Origin: Syngnathus acus
Lineage: Eukaryota > Chordata > Actinopteri > Syngnathiformes > Syngnathidae
Length of the DNA: 64,000 nt
Direction: 5' to 3'
NCBI RefSeq assembly: GCF_901709675.1
Contig: NC_051089.1
Span: 2,545,476-2,609,475, forward strand
Below are positions 47,711 through 60,465 of this stretch, piece after piece. A program made the position numbers and the translations under genes. How positions within the stretch are numbered: position 1 is the first letter of the stretch; each line of letters begins with the position of its first letter. Under the pieces are notes generated by a model. It was not told the DNA's origin. It was given only the letters and a program-made list of their open reading frames with translations, and ran no database searches.

Positions 47711-48583
47711 TACCGTTTTTTTCCGTGTATAATACGCAAAATTTAACTAATTTATTGTCCTAAAATCTGGGGTGCGCATTATACATGGGTACAATTTTTT
47801 TTAAATTTTTTAAAAAGATTTTTTTTTTTTTTTTTTTTTTTAAGAAAATCATGGTACTGGTACGAGTATTGATTTATGTATTGTTCTCTTCTTGTCATGT
47901 TGTGAAAGAATGTGGGTTGAATAAATACCGAAAGAACAATAGTGTGTTTGTACTGTGCTCTGGTCATTTCGTCAAAGAAGGGATAATTTAATACAATCAG
48001 CAAATAACAAAATGCGTATTACAGGTAATATTTTATTTCACAACACTTTGCCTTGTTCCTTTCGTCTCTGCTGTTCACTTCAAACACGCTCCATACGAAC
48101 GCAATGCTCTCGTATCAGACGCTTGCTCGATCACCTGCTCGTTTGCTGTCACAATGTACCCTACACAAATCCGAAACATTTGTTGCGGCTCCGAGTCACG
48201 ACGAGGGGCAAGTTTTGGTTTCCAAGGGTGTTATTATTCCTCTTCAACGTCTCTCCCATACAGAGCCGCCTTTTTCACATGTCCGCACGTCACTTTCCTC
48301 TCTTTTCATCTGATCGCGGTGGTGCCTTTATGGGCAGTCGGAGAAATCAACGCCAACAAAAAAAATACATCCAGCCTAGTTAAGACCATACCAAAGACTA
48401 TAAAAATGGGACCCATTGCCTCCCTGCGTGTGTGACGATCATTGGGACTTAAAAAAAAAAAGAAAAAAAAAAAAAAATTGGGTGCGTATTATACATGGGT
48501 ACAGGCTTTTTTCCAGCATCAACATGCCATTGTTAGGGTGCGTATTATACATGGGGGCGTATTATACACGGAAAAAAACGGTA
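47711..48583. mobile_element. TA-flanked inverted-repeat element (about 870 bp) with nested SINE fragment
   Basis: The left end TACCGTTTTTTTCCGTGTAT and following AATACGC are the exact reverse complement of the right end (GCGTATTATACACGG then AAAAAAACGGTA), so terminal inverted repeats of 27 bases are perfect, with TA at each edge as probable target duplication. Inside, a motif GGTGCGYATTATACATGGG is repeated near 47772, 48481 and 48538. No transposase frame is present. A deleted SINE copy sits inside. Perfect ends suggest a young or recently active family. Confidence 0.85.
48384..48450 (+). mobile_element. SINE copy with large internal deletion
   Basis: Begins GACCATACCAAAGACTATAA and CCCATTGCCTCCCTGC, then jumps straight to GTGTGTGACGATCATTGGGA. 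Compared with the copy at 58019-58270, about 155 internal bases are missing. An A-rich tail follows. Confidence 0.8.
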
Positions 48584-51500
48584 GTTCGGACCTATTTTAT
48601 CTGATAATTCCAACTCACTTGAAAAGAGCATTTTTCCAAATTCTGTTTTATTAAAGAGCTTTGTGTCCGTACAATTGTACACACGCGGAGCTTTCTATGT
48701 GCATAAATAAATGAATAGCACAGCTTGTCGTTTTGTCTTTTTTAACGGGTAAATAGTTGCAGATTACATTAATGAGGACTCATTGCAGTTAATCGGCTGT
48801 CGACACATCTCAATGGCCGCTTTATCACTTGGCTTTATGGTGGGAGCATAGCGAAAGCCCTCCTTTGTCACATTGTGTGCCAGGACTGAGAGCGATAACA
48901 TCCAATTTCCAATTCCCCATTGCCCGGGGCCTCACTGAGGTGTGTGTCCCGGTCCAAAGAATTAGTGGCTGTTTATTGTGGTCTGGCAATGAGCAGGAAC
49001 AACAGAGCTGGAGTAATCAATGACCTTGCCATTGAGGAGGAAATGTGTGAGCCAGGGCATTTATCCGACGGCTTGTTCGATCAAGTTGATTTACACGTAG
49101 AGAACTAATGGGGGCTGTTGAATTTTGAACCGAAACTCTCCTATAAACAAAAGTCAAGGTCTTGCTTATTGTCCTTATCCTTCTCATACACCTTTTCAAT
49201 ATCATCCGTCTTGGTTATCTCTGAATGAGGAAAATAATGACCTCTCTGTTATGTTTGGCAGGTTTTAGATTTTGAGTTGCATATTTCAAACCTGTTGAGA
49301 AGTTTTTTTTAAATCGTCACCACTTTAGCGGAATCAAATCAACCGTATGTCCGCGTCAGCACAAAAGTGCACGAGTGAATAGAAGGCAACATCTGCCTGC
49401 CGAGTTATGGCGCTTTGATTTGTCCCGAGTCCAGATGGGCCATCACGCTTTCATGCTTTCACACAGCAAACACTTACAGTAACTAATGACTTTAGGTTCG
49501 GAGCCAATGACAGGAATTCTTTTCACGAGGACAAACCGAAGCGCTGATGAGCGAACATCTGCAGCGCCAGTGCATTGTCCAGCCTCCTCGACTGTAATTT
49601 GAAAACATAAATCACCTTGACAGCCATATCAAAGCATAAGCGTGGCTTTCTGGTCTGAAAAGTCTCGTCCATATGGACACGTTGACACCTGCATTCTTTG
49701 TAATTGCCAGCCCCTCCGGTTTGTTTGAGGCAATCCAGAAGTGGACCTCGAAAGAAACCAGCGGGAGTTAGCTTCAGCAATTTTAGCTGCTATTAACAGT
49801 GGAAGTTTTATTCTTTTTTCACTGGGGAAGCTAGTAGAAAAATCTTTTCAGAAACTCCCTTCAGGGTTAAAAAAAAAAAACTACAGTTCACTATAGTAAT
49901 TCTTGCGGTAGAATTTCAGCACCACTTGTTCTTGAGTAGCTGGTTGTTGTCGCCTTGCAGGTGTATTTTCAGCTAACAAAGTTGTGGAGGACAAGCCCCG
50001 GAGTAGCTGCTCAGTCTGGAGAAAGTCAGAAAAGCATATCCAGGACTGCCGCACGTCCCCCAGGCTATGCTGAGCATCTGATACTCTTGCATGATTCTAA
50101 TTAAACAAGCTCCAATGCTGGAAGACAGAAAGCAATTTCATCAATGTCATATTGAGTCAATGATTACATTTTACAAAGCCTTGTGGTGGTAGTGAGAGGG
50201 GGCAAAGAGCTTCTTCATTTTTAGAAAGGGAAAGCACGCACTGGAGTCACCAATTAAACATTCATGCCTCCATCTTGAATAGCATCCAAAGTCTTCCGTC
50301 CTGTCAAATAAAAACCAACGGCCAAAATTAATGTTTGCGATTGAAAACTGAAATGGTGAAGAACATATTTTTACACTATGAGCTCAATTTTACGCAAGTG
50401 CTCAGGCGTAAAAACTAGCGTGTTGATTTTTCGTGCTGGTGCTAGCTAGCTAGCATATTTGGAACGCGCGATTTGGGTGCCCAGTTCACATCATCCGCAA
50501 ATAAAGATCTTGCAGTTCCTTATGAACGTACTTTCGGCGTTCATCTCCTGCACGGAATTCCCATTTTGCATCAAATTAAACATGAATAATGCAAAACATC
50601 ATCAGTGCGAAACAATGATTGCTAGTTTTATGGATTTTTAAAGCACCGCCACCTTGAACCCACTGAGGTGATATCTTAATGGTGTTGAGCCCCACAGCAG
50701 TGAACACAAATGTCAGCTAGATTAACAGCGTTATTGGCGTGGTGTGGGTGCAGCTTTCCAAAGCCAAGGGCCAAGCTGAGAGCTGAGATGCATCGCTAAG
50801 GAAGATAATTCACAGACATCACGTGACCAAAACACAGCACCGGTATGGAGGAATCTCCCATTTTCTCCTCCGAGCACAAATTCGCCACACGCAGATGCAC
50901 ACCGGCTAGCATGCACAGCCATACATAAATTATCACATGCCAGACCTCAGAGAGGCAAGCTACAAACAGTTGTGAGCACACATCACTTCATCTACATATT
51001 TAGTCTGGAGAAATACTGTATTATCACAAGATTTGTTTGAAGGCAAGTAAAATGAGTAGAAAAGGGAAATTAATATATTATTGTAATACGACTTGAGTTG
51101 GCAAACATTGTGTAGTGCTGATAATAGTTTAATAAAGGACAAATTAATTGAATCATTAAATTGAAAAAAATAAATACATTAAAATGAATTAAATTGGAAA
51201 AATAAATTGAGAAATTAATTGAATAAATTAAATTGAAGTAAAATGAAAAAATAAATTCACAAATTGTGCAAATTTAGCAGCGTGAAGTTCCATTTAAATT
51301 CCTATATTTTATATCGGGGAAATTAATCTATAGCTCTACCTCTCAAGGGCTCATCTTCTCCCACAGTTAATTTTACGTATTTAATATAGTGGTTGTGCTC
51401 TCCGGAGCTATGCTGGGGCTAGTGGGGGCAATGTTCTGTTTGACAATCTGAGAACACGATGTAACGACTGCAGTTGGCCAATCGCAATGAAAGCATGATT

Positions 51501-52380
51501 TTCACGGACGGACGGAAACAACCTCACAAACTTATGACATACAAGTAAATGTCGCAATTACTCGTGAATGGACCCAAAGTAGCATTTTAATCAGTCCGAG
51601 AGTTATGGAATGTCCTCTTTTGATGAATTAGCTCTGACACGGGCTTCATATTTTTATTAATTAAACATGCCTCTGTAATAATTTCATACTGATCGAGCAC
51701 CATTTTACCATAGACTTTAGGCACACAGGATATGCTTTTGCCACATAACTTAATTAGAAAATGATAAATGCCCCAATTCCCTGTCTAAAGTATTTCGAAA
51801 GGTCAGGCCACCTCTGGCTTAATTCTTTGAATTTATAGTGCACTTGTTAAAGTGTTGACACGCTTTGTTTCCATCTGTTATCTACTATGTGTGGGCCTTA
51901 AAGTACTTCATCATATCTTTTATGTTGTAATATTAGACCTGCTGCTTTTAAAATAATTGTTATTTCAAGAATATCAATGTGAAAAGTGTTTTCTAAAGTT
52001 GCTCGAGTGGTCTGGAATAATGACAATGTCAGGAGCCCGGTTCCGTCCCCATTTATTTAAATGCCATGTAGCGGTAGTAGCTTATCTTTATGGCTCGAGA
52101 ACCATATGGTTCCAGACGAGACAGCTCGAGGAAAAAAAAATAAAACAATCCATCTGCTCTAAGTCTGAATAGATGAGAACTTGAGATACTGGTTAAGTAA
52201 AACAGGTAGAAGTGACTATTGTATTGGTTTGGCAAACGTTTTTGTAAAGTGTTAAGATCAAGTTAGTTCTTGCTGGTTATTCATGACCTCAGAATCATTT
52301 CCATTGTCCTGCTCTTCATCTGCCGCCATTAAAAGTTAGCCGCCTCATGTCGCAGGGGATCTGGACAGTTTCCTGGAAGT
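48584..52380 (+). other. Intergenic; possible conserved non-coding stretch at 48780-49100
   Basis: No gene or repeat family recognised. The part 48780-49100 is non-repetitive and contains several ATTA/TAAT cores, which would fit a developmental enhancer; inference only. A TTCAGCACC half-RE1 at about 49916 lacks its partner. AT-rich low-complexity sequence lies at 51120-51260. Confidence 0.4.
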
Positions 52381-53097
52381 TAAAAACATAAAAGATTTGC
52401 CCGCATAGTCACCAGGTAGTCAAGTCAAGTCACCCTGATCTTAAACTCCCAGGAGGGAGGTAAACAAATGAGCATTTTTTTAAATCATAAAGTAGCTTCA
52501 AAAGGCTTCACAAGCCCAGCATTCAGGGAGATCAATTACATTTATTGGTCTAAATCTCCCATCCGGGCAGGGGGGGGTGAGGGGAAAAATCCCTGAAAAC
52601 CCATTTGGGAAAAAGAAAGCAACCTCGAGAAGGGATTACAGCTAGATGGATCCCTTTCCAACACGAAGGACTGCAGGCAGAGGCCTCTGGTTAAGTGGTT
52701 CTCCTAAGGTCCTTTCCGGTCCATCAATGGCGAAGCCTTCGCAGCAACAGCCTCACTTCAGACGAGAGGAGAGAAGCAGCAATAAGACCGCTCACAATCT
52801 AATTGCCAGAATAGTTGAAGACTTGGTCTGGTTGAACCAACTACAAGAGTGCAGGAATTAAGATGAGATTCCTAGCAGCTCAAATTTTCATCAGTCATGC
52901 TTCCAATTTACTGCTTATTCATTACTTCCAAAGGCATGACGCTAGCGCTAGCATAACAATGAATGCTAATATCGTAGTTAGGTTACATATCTCCAATCGG
53001 AAGCATATCGTACTCACTCATCGTTATTTGAGTGATACGGTCGAAACCAGCAAAATGCAAAGCCTTTCATTCCAATTCACGTTTCAAGGCAATCGTG
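52381..53097. repeat. Probable retroelement-derived sequence
   Basis: The block has the look of repetitive fish sequence (TCCCTGAAAACCCATTTGGG, AACCTCGAGAAGGGATTACA) and adjoins the minus-strand reverse-transcriptase remnant at 53098. Boundaries are uncertain. Confidence 0.35.
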
Positions 53098-53170
53098 TAG
53101 TACATTATGATTGACGGCGGTATCAAAGCAGTGTTAAGGTCAAGTAGTAATAACATTCATGGTATGTTAC
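53098..53170 (-). pseudogene. LINE reverse-transcriptase remnant (frameshifted)
   Basis: On the minus strand the frame reads MLLLLDLNTA and, after a one-base shift, FDTAVNHN, resembling the conserved LLDLSAAFDTVDHN block of LINE reverse transcriptases. One frameshift and substitutions show it is dead. Confidence 0.6.
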
Positions 53171-53827
53171 ATAGCAAAAGATCATTCAGAAGTTTTTTTT
53201 GAGAGTCGTCTCGGTAGAGTGATTCATCCTGAATCTGGACTGAAATCAACCCAATTGATTGCTAGACGTAATCATTAATCTGTGTAGAATCCAACAGACG
53301 ATTGCTAATGGCTTGTAATGGCATTTACGAAACACAAAATGTGTGCTTTTCCGCACAGTAGCTTTAAGAGAGCAACTCTAGCCCATCCATCACTGTAAGA
53401 AATTGTGTGCATTGACATTTTATAGCCAATGAAGGGTGTAAATTTGGCTGCTACTGCCTGTGGTTCATTTGTTGTTTTTCCCGGGATCCTGCAGAGGAGT
53501 TGCGAAACCACAGCTTTGTTTGAACGTCAGTACCTGAGACAAAAGACGACTGCTGTGCCAGCTAAGCTCGGTATGGTTTACGCTTGTGATTATAATGGAT
53601 TGGCCATCGTCAAGTTTTGTTTTGGACCACTGTTTGGAACCCATTCAGTTGGAAACCAAGGTGATGATCCTTGTGATTTCATTCTTCTTTTGCTATATAT
53701 GCCATGTCCTCTCATACATTTACATTTATAGGTGTATCATTTACTGGTTGTGCTGGTGCAGTATTTTTGGACCTGGTTGAATATTTTTGACACCAATATC
53801 CAAACTAATACACATGATTTTTTTCAG

Positions 53828-53935
53828 AAAAGCCAAAGGTCAATGATATCAAATTGGAAGTGTACCATGGGTGTCCCGCAAGGTTCCATAGTAGAACCAC
53901 TTTTTCTCTTGACATCCTTTCTAACAAATATATGA
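53828..53935 (+). pseudogene. LINE reverse-transcriptase fragment
   Basis: Reads KSQRSMISNWKCTMGVPQGS and IVEPLFLL, the G-V-P-Q-G-S-[IV] block of non-LTR reverse transcriptase, but VEP replaces the usual LGP and the frame stops after 13 more codons. It is in the opposite orientation to the remnant at 53098, so they are separate insertions or rearranged. Confidence 0.7.
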
Positions 53936-56900
53936 AAATAACCAACAGTTTGCTATTATCAGTAAATATCTTAAGCGTTTGGTGCTGTTCATTGTTGCGC
54001 AAAAAGCTTTTCCCAGAAAGCATTTCATGGAAATGTGTTCCATTGTGTAATACATTCAGCTGCATGTGATGAATTATTTTCATCAGTCGCCAGGAACACT
54101 CAGCCTGTTAAAGCCCTTCTCAATCAGTTTATTGTGATTACCGGTGTATTCTTCTGCAGCTGTTGATTGCGGCAAACCGTGGGTATCCTGTCTGATGATG
54201 CCCACACTAAAAAATAGACAGAATCAACAACAGAAATCACAAAATCATAGAATCACTACAATAACAATCGGTTGGAGGTAGGTGGACTGGTCAAAGAATG
54301 GAGGTTTGAAATCGTCACGGGCATTGTGCTAGTGACCTTTTTGTGTTGTCACAATTGTTTGTATAGACGTTGTTTACGTTACTGTAGGAAGTTGTGAAGG
54401 CGCACTTGTCAAACAAAGGCTCAGTGGAATTACCTGCCAGAACTCATTCATGCCCGGTACGGTTGTGCGCATTCAGCTGGAGTTCTTATGTTTTGGGATC
54501 ATTACTACTTCTAAGCTTGAAGAGATATGCTGAAATTCTAGTAATTGTATGAAGATTCTTGGTTCCAGCGAGATTGTGGAGCTCTCACAATCAACATTTT
54601 TAGATTTTTGGTGACTTCTACATTATGATGGACTTGGACAATAAGCTATTTGCAAAAGTTTCCATCGACCGTATCTACTCTACACCAAAACCAACTTCTT
54701 CTAATTGTCGAAGTAGACATTCAATTTTGTGGGGGATTAAATTATGATCTTAAAATAAAATGTTTGGGCTTTCTCCATTGAGTATAATTTTTATTTGATT
54801 AGTAAATTAGCATAATGTTGCCAATGAAAATGACTTTGCAATGACACCCAGAAGCAAATCTGGTACCTCATTTTAGAAGTGAAAGTCAGTTTATATTGTG
54901 TTCCAGTGTTAGTTTACAAGCCCATTTTCTTGTACTTTAATACACAATCGTAGTTATTCCGGCAAACAAATGATTACTTGTTTGCACGTTAAAATCGGTT
55001 GTTATCCCCGAGAATGGTCATTTGCATGATTGCCAACAGGGACCACAACGCACATTGTGCTGTTTTGTTTATTTTTTGCTTCATGAGAGTACTCAACGCC
55101 TCATCTAACTGCACGATGAAAGATGTTTAATTGTAATAACAACTGCAAGTCCTTTATTTTTGTGCTCTCTGAAAAGTGCAATTAAAACCTGACAAACGAT
55201 TATTATTTGGAAATAGTCTCTTTTGTGCGAGTGACCGCAAAAATGTGCACTTATTAGTTGGCCTGGTTGTATGTATGGTATTTTGTGCAGCAGTGCGTTT
55301 GTGTTAAGACAAGCATAGAAAAACAGAGTGCATTGTGTTCTTCCATTTGCTGTGGGACCAGAACTCCCACTCAGGCGGCCATTGTGCGGTCCCAGCGTTG
55401 CAGTCCTGAATGGGAAGTACCATCAGGTCTGCGCGCAGAACACCTGACATGACTGCATTGACAGATAAGCCCTCCAACTTTGATCATCGACAACGCTACA
55501 CAATTGAAATGTATAATCCGACTGGAGGCTTGTACTGGGACATTTCCACTGAGATTCGATTGAATTCGATTGAAGATCCAACCTGACGTAATGAGATCTT
55601 TACTTGTTCGCAAGTGCTTCTCCTCATGGCTAAATTAAAAGCATTGTATTTTTTTAAATCGTACTTATTGAAAAAGTCAGTTTAGATACACACACATAAA
55701 ATACAGATTTGTCTCTGAATGAGTTAATTACTTGAGCCCCTCAATCTCTGGCATTTGAGTATATTTAAAGGATTGATCCTAATTAGAGAAACTCAGGATT
55801 CTGTGCTTGCCCTAAGGCTTTTGGATTGTGTTGTGTTCTTTAGAATTTGAAAGGTAGACAGAATATGTGCATCTCATCCTGTTTGTGCAGCCCTTGAAAG
55901 TTGTGTGCATTATCCCCCCGTGCTAGTCATTAGGAAAGACGCAATCTAATGAGGTCATTAACTCCCCAACACTGCTGTAGTTTGCATTTTCAAGATTTAC
56001 AAAATGTTTTCACCATTTTTCATGTCAATCTTGAGTCTATATAGCTGTGTATGTATGTATGTGTATATATATGTATATATATATATTTTATATATACGTG
56101 TGTATGTGTGTGTGTGTATGTAGGCACTGCAGTGAGCGTTGTCTCCACGTGAAAATGGCTCGGTGTCGGCTGACATCTGCATTTAGATGCCAGTGCGTCT
56201 TGTACCCAATAAATGTCTCCGCTGTGATGTATTCCTTCACCGCAGAGCATGGCACACGGGACTTTGCTCTTCTGTCGGCGGATGCCATGGCAACATCAAT
56301 TTAACTGTGCATGTGGGTGACCTACCCACGTTGCAAACACTGACCAGCGTAATATACAATTTCTGCCAGCATTGCAGCTTTACATGCAGTGCCGATAAAC
56401 ATCGATTCAATTAAAAAGAAAATTCTATCGTGTTGTAATTACAGAAGACATTTGATGCCCGGACTTTGAAACCTCTATTGCGGAGTTACCCCTTGAGATG
56501 AGTCATCTTCTTAGCTGTTATCACCAGCTCATTCTGTGAGGTTTACCTGCTCACATTGTCCGCTCACCCAGAGCGGTGACAACACTCTAGTCACGCAACG
56601 ATCGCCGTGGCCTTTTCCGCATCTCCATGCGAGAGGTCATTGCGCCTGTATTTATGAAAGGAGCGAAGCAAGTCTTCACGCCAATAATGACTCACGCTAC
56701 CTTGGTTGGCCAGACTTAAGCCAACCAGTCTTATATCCCAATAACGATAATTTAAAGTGGGTTTTGGGAATTAGTTTGATAGCATAACTCGCTTGTGTCT
56801 CTAAGTTGGTCGTTAAATCGGGAGCACTTGAATCACCTTGTGGGTGTCCAGTTAGAAAACAAACATTGTTTTTTTTGGGGTGTTATTATCCCAAGGCGGA

Positions 56901-57653
56901 CACTGCATTCCCCACAAAGAACCCCTACGGAGAGAATGTGAAATATTTCAATTTAATTAAAATACTGAAGTGTTTTCTGATTAGAGTGGTATAAATATTT
57001 TTGGACGGGGAAGTTATTCTCACCTTGAATTGTAGTTAATCATGCAAAAATTCATCAGTGTTTTCAAACTGATGTTTTATTATGATTATATATATTTTTT
57101 TAAGGCTACAAAGACTAGACTTGTGTTTCTGTAATGAGCACAGTGTACTTAACTGTTCTCTGCTCTGCAGCCCCTGCCAGGAGACGCTCTTTCAGGACAA
57201 TTTGTTTACAAGGCAGGACACAATTACCAAGCGCAACCACTTAGTACGGCCCAAGAAATATCAAAGCTAGTTTTTTAATCACTGAAGCAAAGCAGACAAT
57301 TATGCAAACACCTCTACTGAGTGCCACCATATCTCTCTTCTTATTTGCATACTATCAAGAGAAGTGTAGAGTGATAGGTTAGTCGGGAGGAATGCGCTCA
57401 GGAGAAGAAGCCTTTATTAGTTCAGAGATGGCAGTAGAGAAGATCCAATTTTTTCATTGTAAATTGTCCAGGCTGCTCTGTTGGGTGCATCATCACCGCA
57501 CGGCAGTGTCGGCTTGAAATGGGGCAGATTAAAACAGCGTCGTTCTTCAGCCCATTCACTCAAGTGATCCTCCATAATGATCGAAAAATACAGAATAGAA
57601 CATGACCACATTTTACCAAAAGGTAGATTCATGCTCTCCGACATCAAACGTCG
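53936..57653 (+). other. Intergenic, simple repeats only
   Basis: No gene recognised. A GT/AT dinucleotide tract lies at 56047-56125. Confidence 0.5.
56047..56125 (+). repeat. Mixed TGTA/TA/GT simple repeat
   Basis: TATG and TA units followed by GT units. Confidence 0.8.
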
Positions 57654-57930
57654 TAACTATTTTCCGGACTATCAGTCCCAGTTTTTTCATAGTTTGGTCG
57701 TCGGTGCGATTTATACTCTGGAGCGATTTATGTGTGAAATTACATTATATCATTTCTCATGTTATTTTCACACGAAACCACAAGAGGGCGCTCTAGGCCT
57801 TGTGGAATAATTGGAACTGCAACTGACGATGAGTCTTATATAGACTTTATGTATTTTACTTCTTTATTATGCATTTTACGGCTGGTGTGATTTATACTCC
57901 GGGGCGACTTATACTCCGGAAAATACGGTA
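57654..57930. mobile_element. TA-flanked inverted-repeat element (277 bp)
   Basis: Left end TAACTATTTTCCGGACTATC and right end GACTTATACTCCGGAAAATA plus CGGTA are inverted repeats with a few mismatches, with TA at both edges. No coding capacity. It resembles the ends of the 47711 element only in the CCGT...TTTTCC core, so the two are related or parallel families. It carries a CTCF-like motif at 57778. Confidence 0.75.
57778..57793 (+). promoter_or_regulatory. CTCF-like motif inside a mobile element
   Basis: CCACAAGAGGGCGCTC matches the CTCF core at essentially every informative position. Motif match only. Confidence 0.4.
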
Positions 57931-58018
57931 CTCTATTATGTTTCCATGCTTAATTTGTCCACGTGTAGTGACGAAGTGATCGACTCATCATGGACAAACA
58001 CAGTCTGACCTCTCTTAG

Positions 58019-58270
58019 CGGCCGGGTCATACCAAAGACTATACAAATGGGACCCATTGCCTCCCTGCTTGGCACTCAGCATTAAGGGTTGGAATTGGGG
58101 GGTTAGATCACCAACTGATTCCCGAGCGCGGCACCGCTGCTGCTCACTGCTCCCCTCTCCCCCAGGGGATGGATTAAAATCACATGGGGATGGGTTAAAT
58201 GCAGAGGACAAATTTCACCACACCCAGATGTGTGTGTGACGATCATTGGGACTTTAACTTTAACTTTTAA
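58019..58270 (+). mobile_element. tRNA-derived SINE, 5'-truncated
   Basis: Same family as the copy at 22481-22790 but in the opposite orientation. It starts at CGGCCGGGTCATACC, so the A and B boxes are lost, and ends GACGATCATTGGGACTTTAA with a TTTAAC tandem tail. The 5' truncation fits reverse transcription that ended early. It lies 90 bases after the element at 57654. Confidence 0.85.
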
Positions 58271-60335
58271 CAAATGCAAACACACACACACATCTCAAGA
58301 TATCGACTGACCTTCCTCCTAAATATTTCTGCTGCAATTAAATATTCTCCCTCAGCTCTGATGGAAATCAATATTTCCGATGTTAAGTGACGACTTTTAG
58401 TCGATATTGGTCAACATCTGTTTTTTTTTTTTCTTCTTCATGACATACAGAGTGTCAGTAGGTTCCACTTAGAAATTGACTACAGTGAGTCTGCAGATGG
58501 GTCACGCCCCTTTTTGACCACTCACAGCGACGAGACACAGAGAGAGAAAGGAAGGAAATGACAAATGACTTTTCGCTATGAGTGTATATTAGCACGAGCC
58601 ATAAAAACGTAGGACATCCTCCTCGAGGAAGGCCCCCGTTGCACCGGCAGAGCCGTAACTTCTTTCACGGGCTGTCATTGATGAGTGAATATACTGTAGA
58701 AGTATCAAGTATCTTCTGAGATTTCTGCTGTCTGGTTTATTGTTATATCCGTGCTTTTATAGCGCTGAGTCATCATACATCGTTGAAGGGGAAACAAGGA
58801 AGAGAATAAGAGGCGTTGTGTCACCTTGATTTTCTGGATTTTGTCCAATCACAGATGAAAACAAGTTTTCTTTCTCAAAGTTTACCAGCAATGAAATTGT
58901 ACCAATATGCTTTTTAAAGCGGTAATGTGAATTAATTATTTATACATCCAGATGCATGGTTGGGTAGATTAATTTTTTGATGTGTATCTAGTTTATCCAT
59001 GCACACCAATAGAATTTTACTTCCTTAGCTTTTAAATGTATTTAATACTTTTGAAGCACCTTGTTTATGAAATGCGCTACACAACCGACGCTGCCTTGCA
59101 TTGCCGACAGAAATATTTACACTTGATGGAAATCCGTGTTTACGTGCGTGGGCAGTCATGGTCAAGTAGAAACCTGCGTGATAAACGAGAGTACAGAAAG
59201 AACATTGACGTTACATAGCAGTGAGAATCTCAAATATTTTCTCATGCCTTGATTATTTTTAGTTTTGGAAATACTTCATTACACTGGCTCCATGCGATGG
59301 ATCTCTGTAATAATTAATGTTGTCCAAACCGTTGGACCAGATTACGAAAACATTGGCAAACAAGCTCCCCTTATTACCGTTAGGCTGCTCATGTTTTATG
59401 CTTTTGTAATTGAGAGCGCAGAAGCGAAAATGAGCAGGTCTGTCACATGTAAATGAATGAGCTGCTCGGGGCCTGCCGCTACCTTACGTCCATTTGTTAT
59501 CACAAATCGGCTGTCAAAGCGTGACTGCTGTGTTGAGAGAGTTGCAATACACAGGTCAGCAAAGACAAGCCAGTGCAGAAAAAGCAATTAGAGCAAGTTC
59601 AGCCACCCTGCATATTTGCCAGATAAGCTTCGAATCGTATCGGCGCCAATGATAATAGCTTTCTCTGAAGTAGTCATCGCCAGTTGTTATTCTTTCAAAT
59701 CCGTAATTGCGAAGGAACTCATAATGGCGAGAACGGTGAAAAAGCCAATTCGGCGAATTATAGCGCCCTGAAATAAAGTTGTATTCAACGACAGATGGTC
59801 ACCTATGATTATGTTTTAAAAAGATTCACAACACGCTTGAACGAGCAAGTGCATTTTGCGAGCTGCTTTTCAGAAAGTTATGACTGAAAATAGGCCGTGT
59901 TTTGGAAATGTTGCATTTTTTTCAAATCTCATCTCACCAAGCCCCCAAAATGTTTCTTTCACCCTGCAATTGCCTTGTGGTTACAATTTTGGGAGAAAAA
60001 AAGCCAATCACAAAGGTTTTCCTCAGCAGTCTTCCCAATTGTGGCTGAAATGTAAGGGAAAATAAACGGCATGCTATTCCCTCCTCGAATGACATTCAGT
60101 CAGACGTCAATTGTGGCTGACAGCATAAATGTTATGCTTTCCCTCGAGTGTTGTAAAACGGCCAACTTGAGGTGGCCCAGATTTCTAATCCTCAAGATAG
60201 AGCAGACTCATTACCTACCACTCTCACTGTGGCTAATGGGGATGTGAATGAAGAATCGTTAAGACCTGACATAAGCAGTTTGCTTTTACGTTGGACTGTA
60301 TGACAAGCACACTGGCAGCTAAGCAAGATGTTGCC
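58271..60335 (+). other. Intergenic, no feature seen
   Basis: No gene or repeat family recognised. Confidence 0.5.
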
Positions 60336-60420
60336 CAATTAATAAATAAATAGATAAATAAATAAATAAATAAATGAACGTGAATAAATAAATAAATATT
60401 TATATTCATGTGTGTATATA

Positions 60421-60464
<44 letters not shown>

Positions 60465-60465
60465 G
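60336..60465 (+). repeat. (AAAT)n and (TA)n simple repeats
   Basis: An AAAT/AATA tract (about 60339-60400) followed by GT and a TA run of about 18 units (60428-60460). Confidence 0.9.

Noticed and set aside
49914-49934. Possible second RE1 site
   Set aside because: Only the TTCAGCACC half is present; the GGACAGC half is missing.
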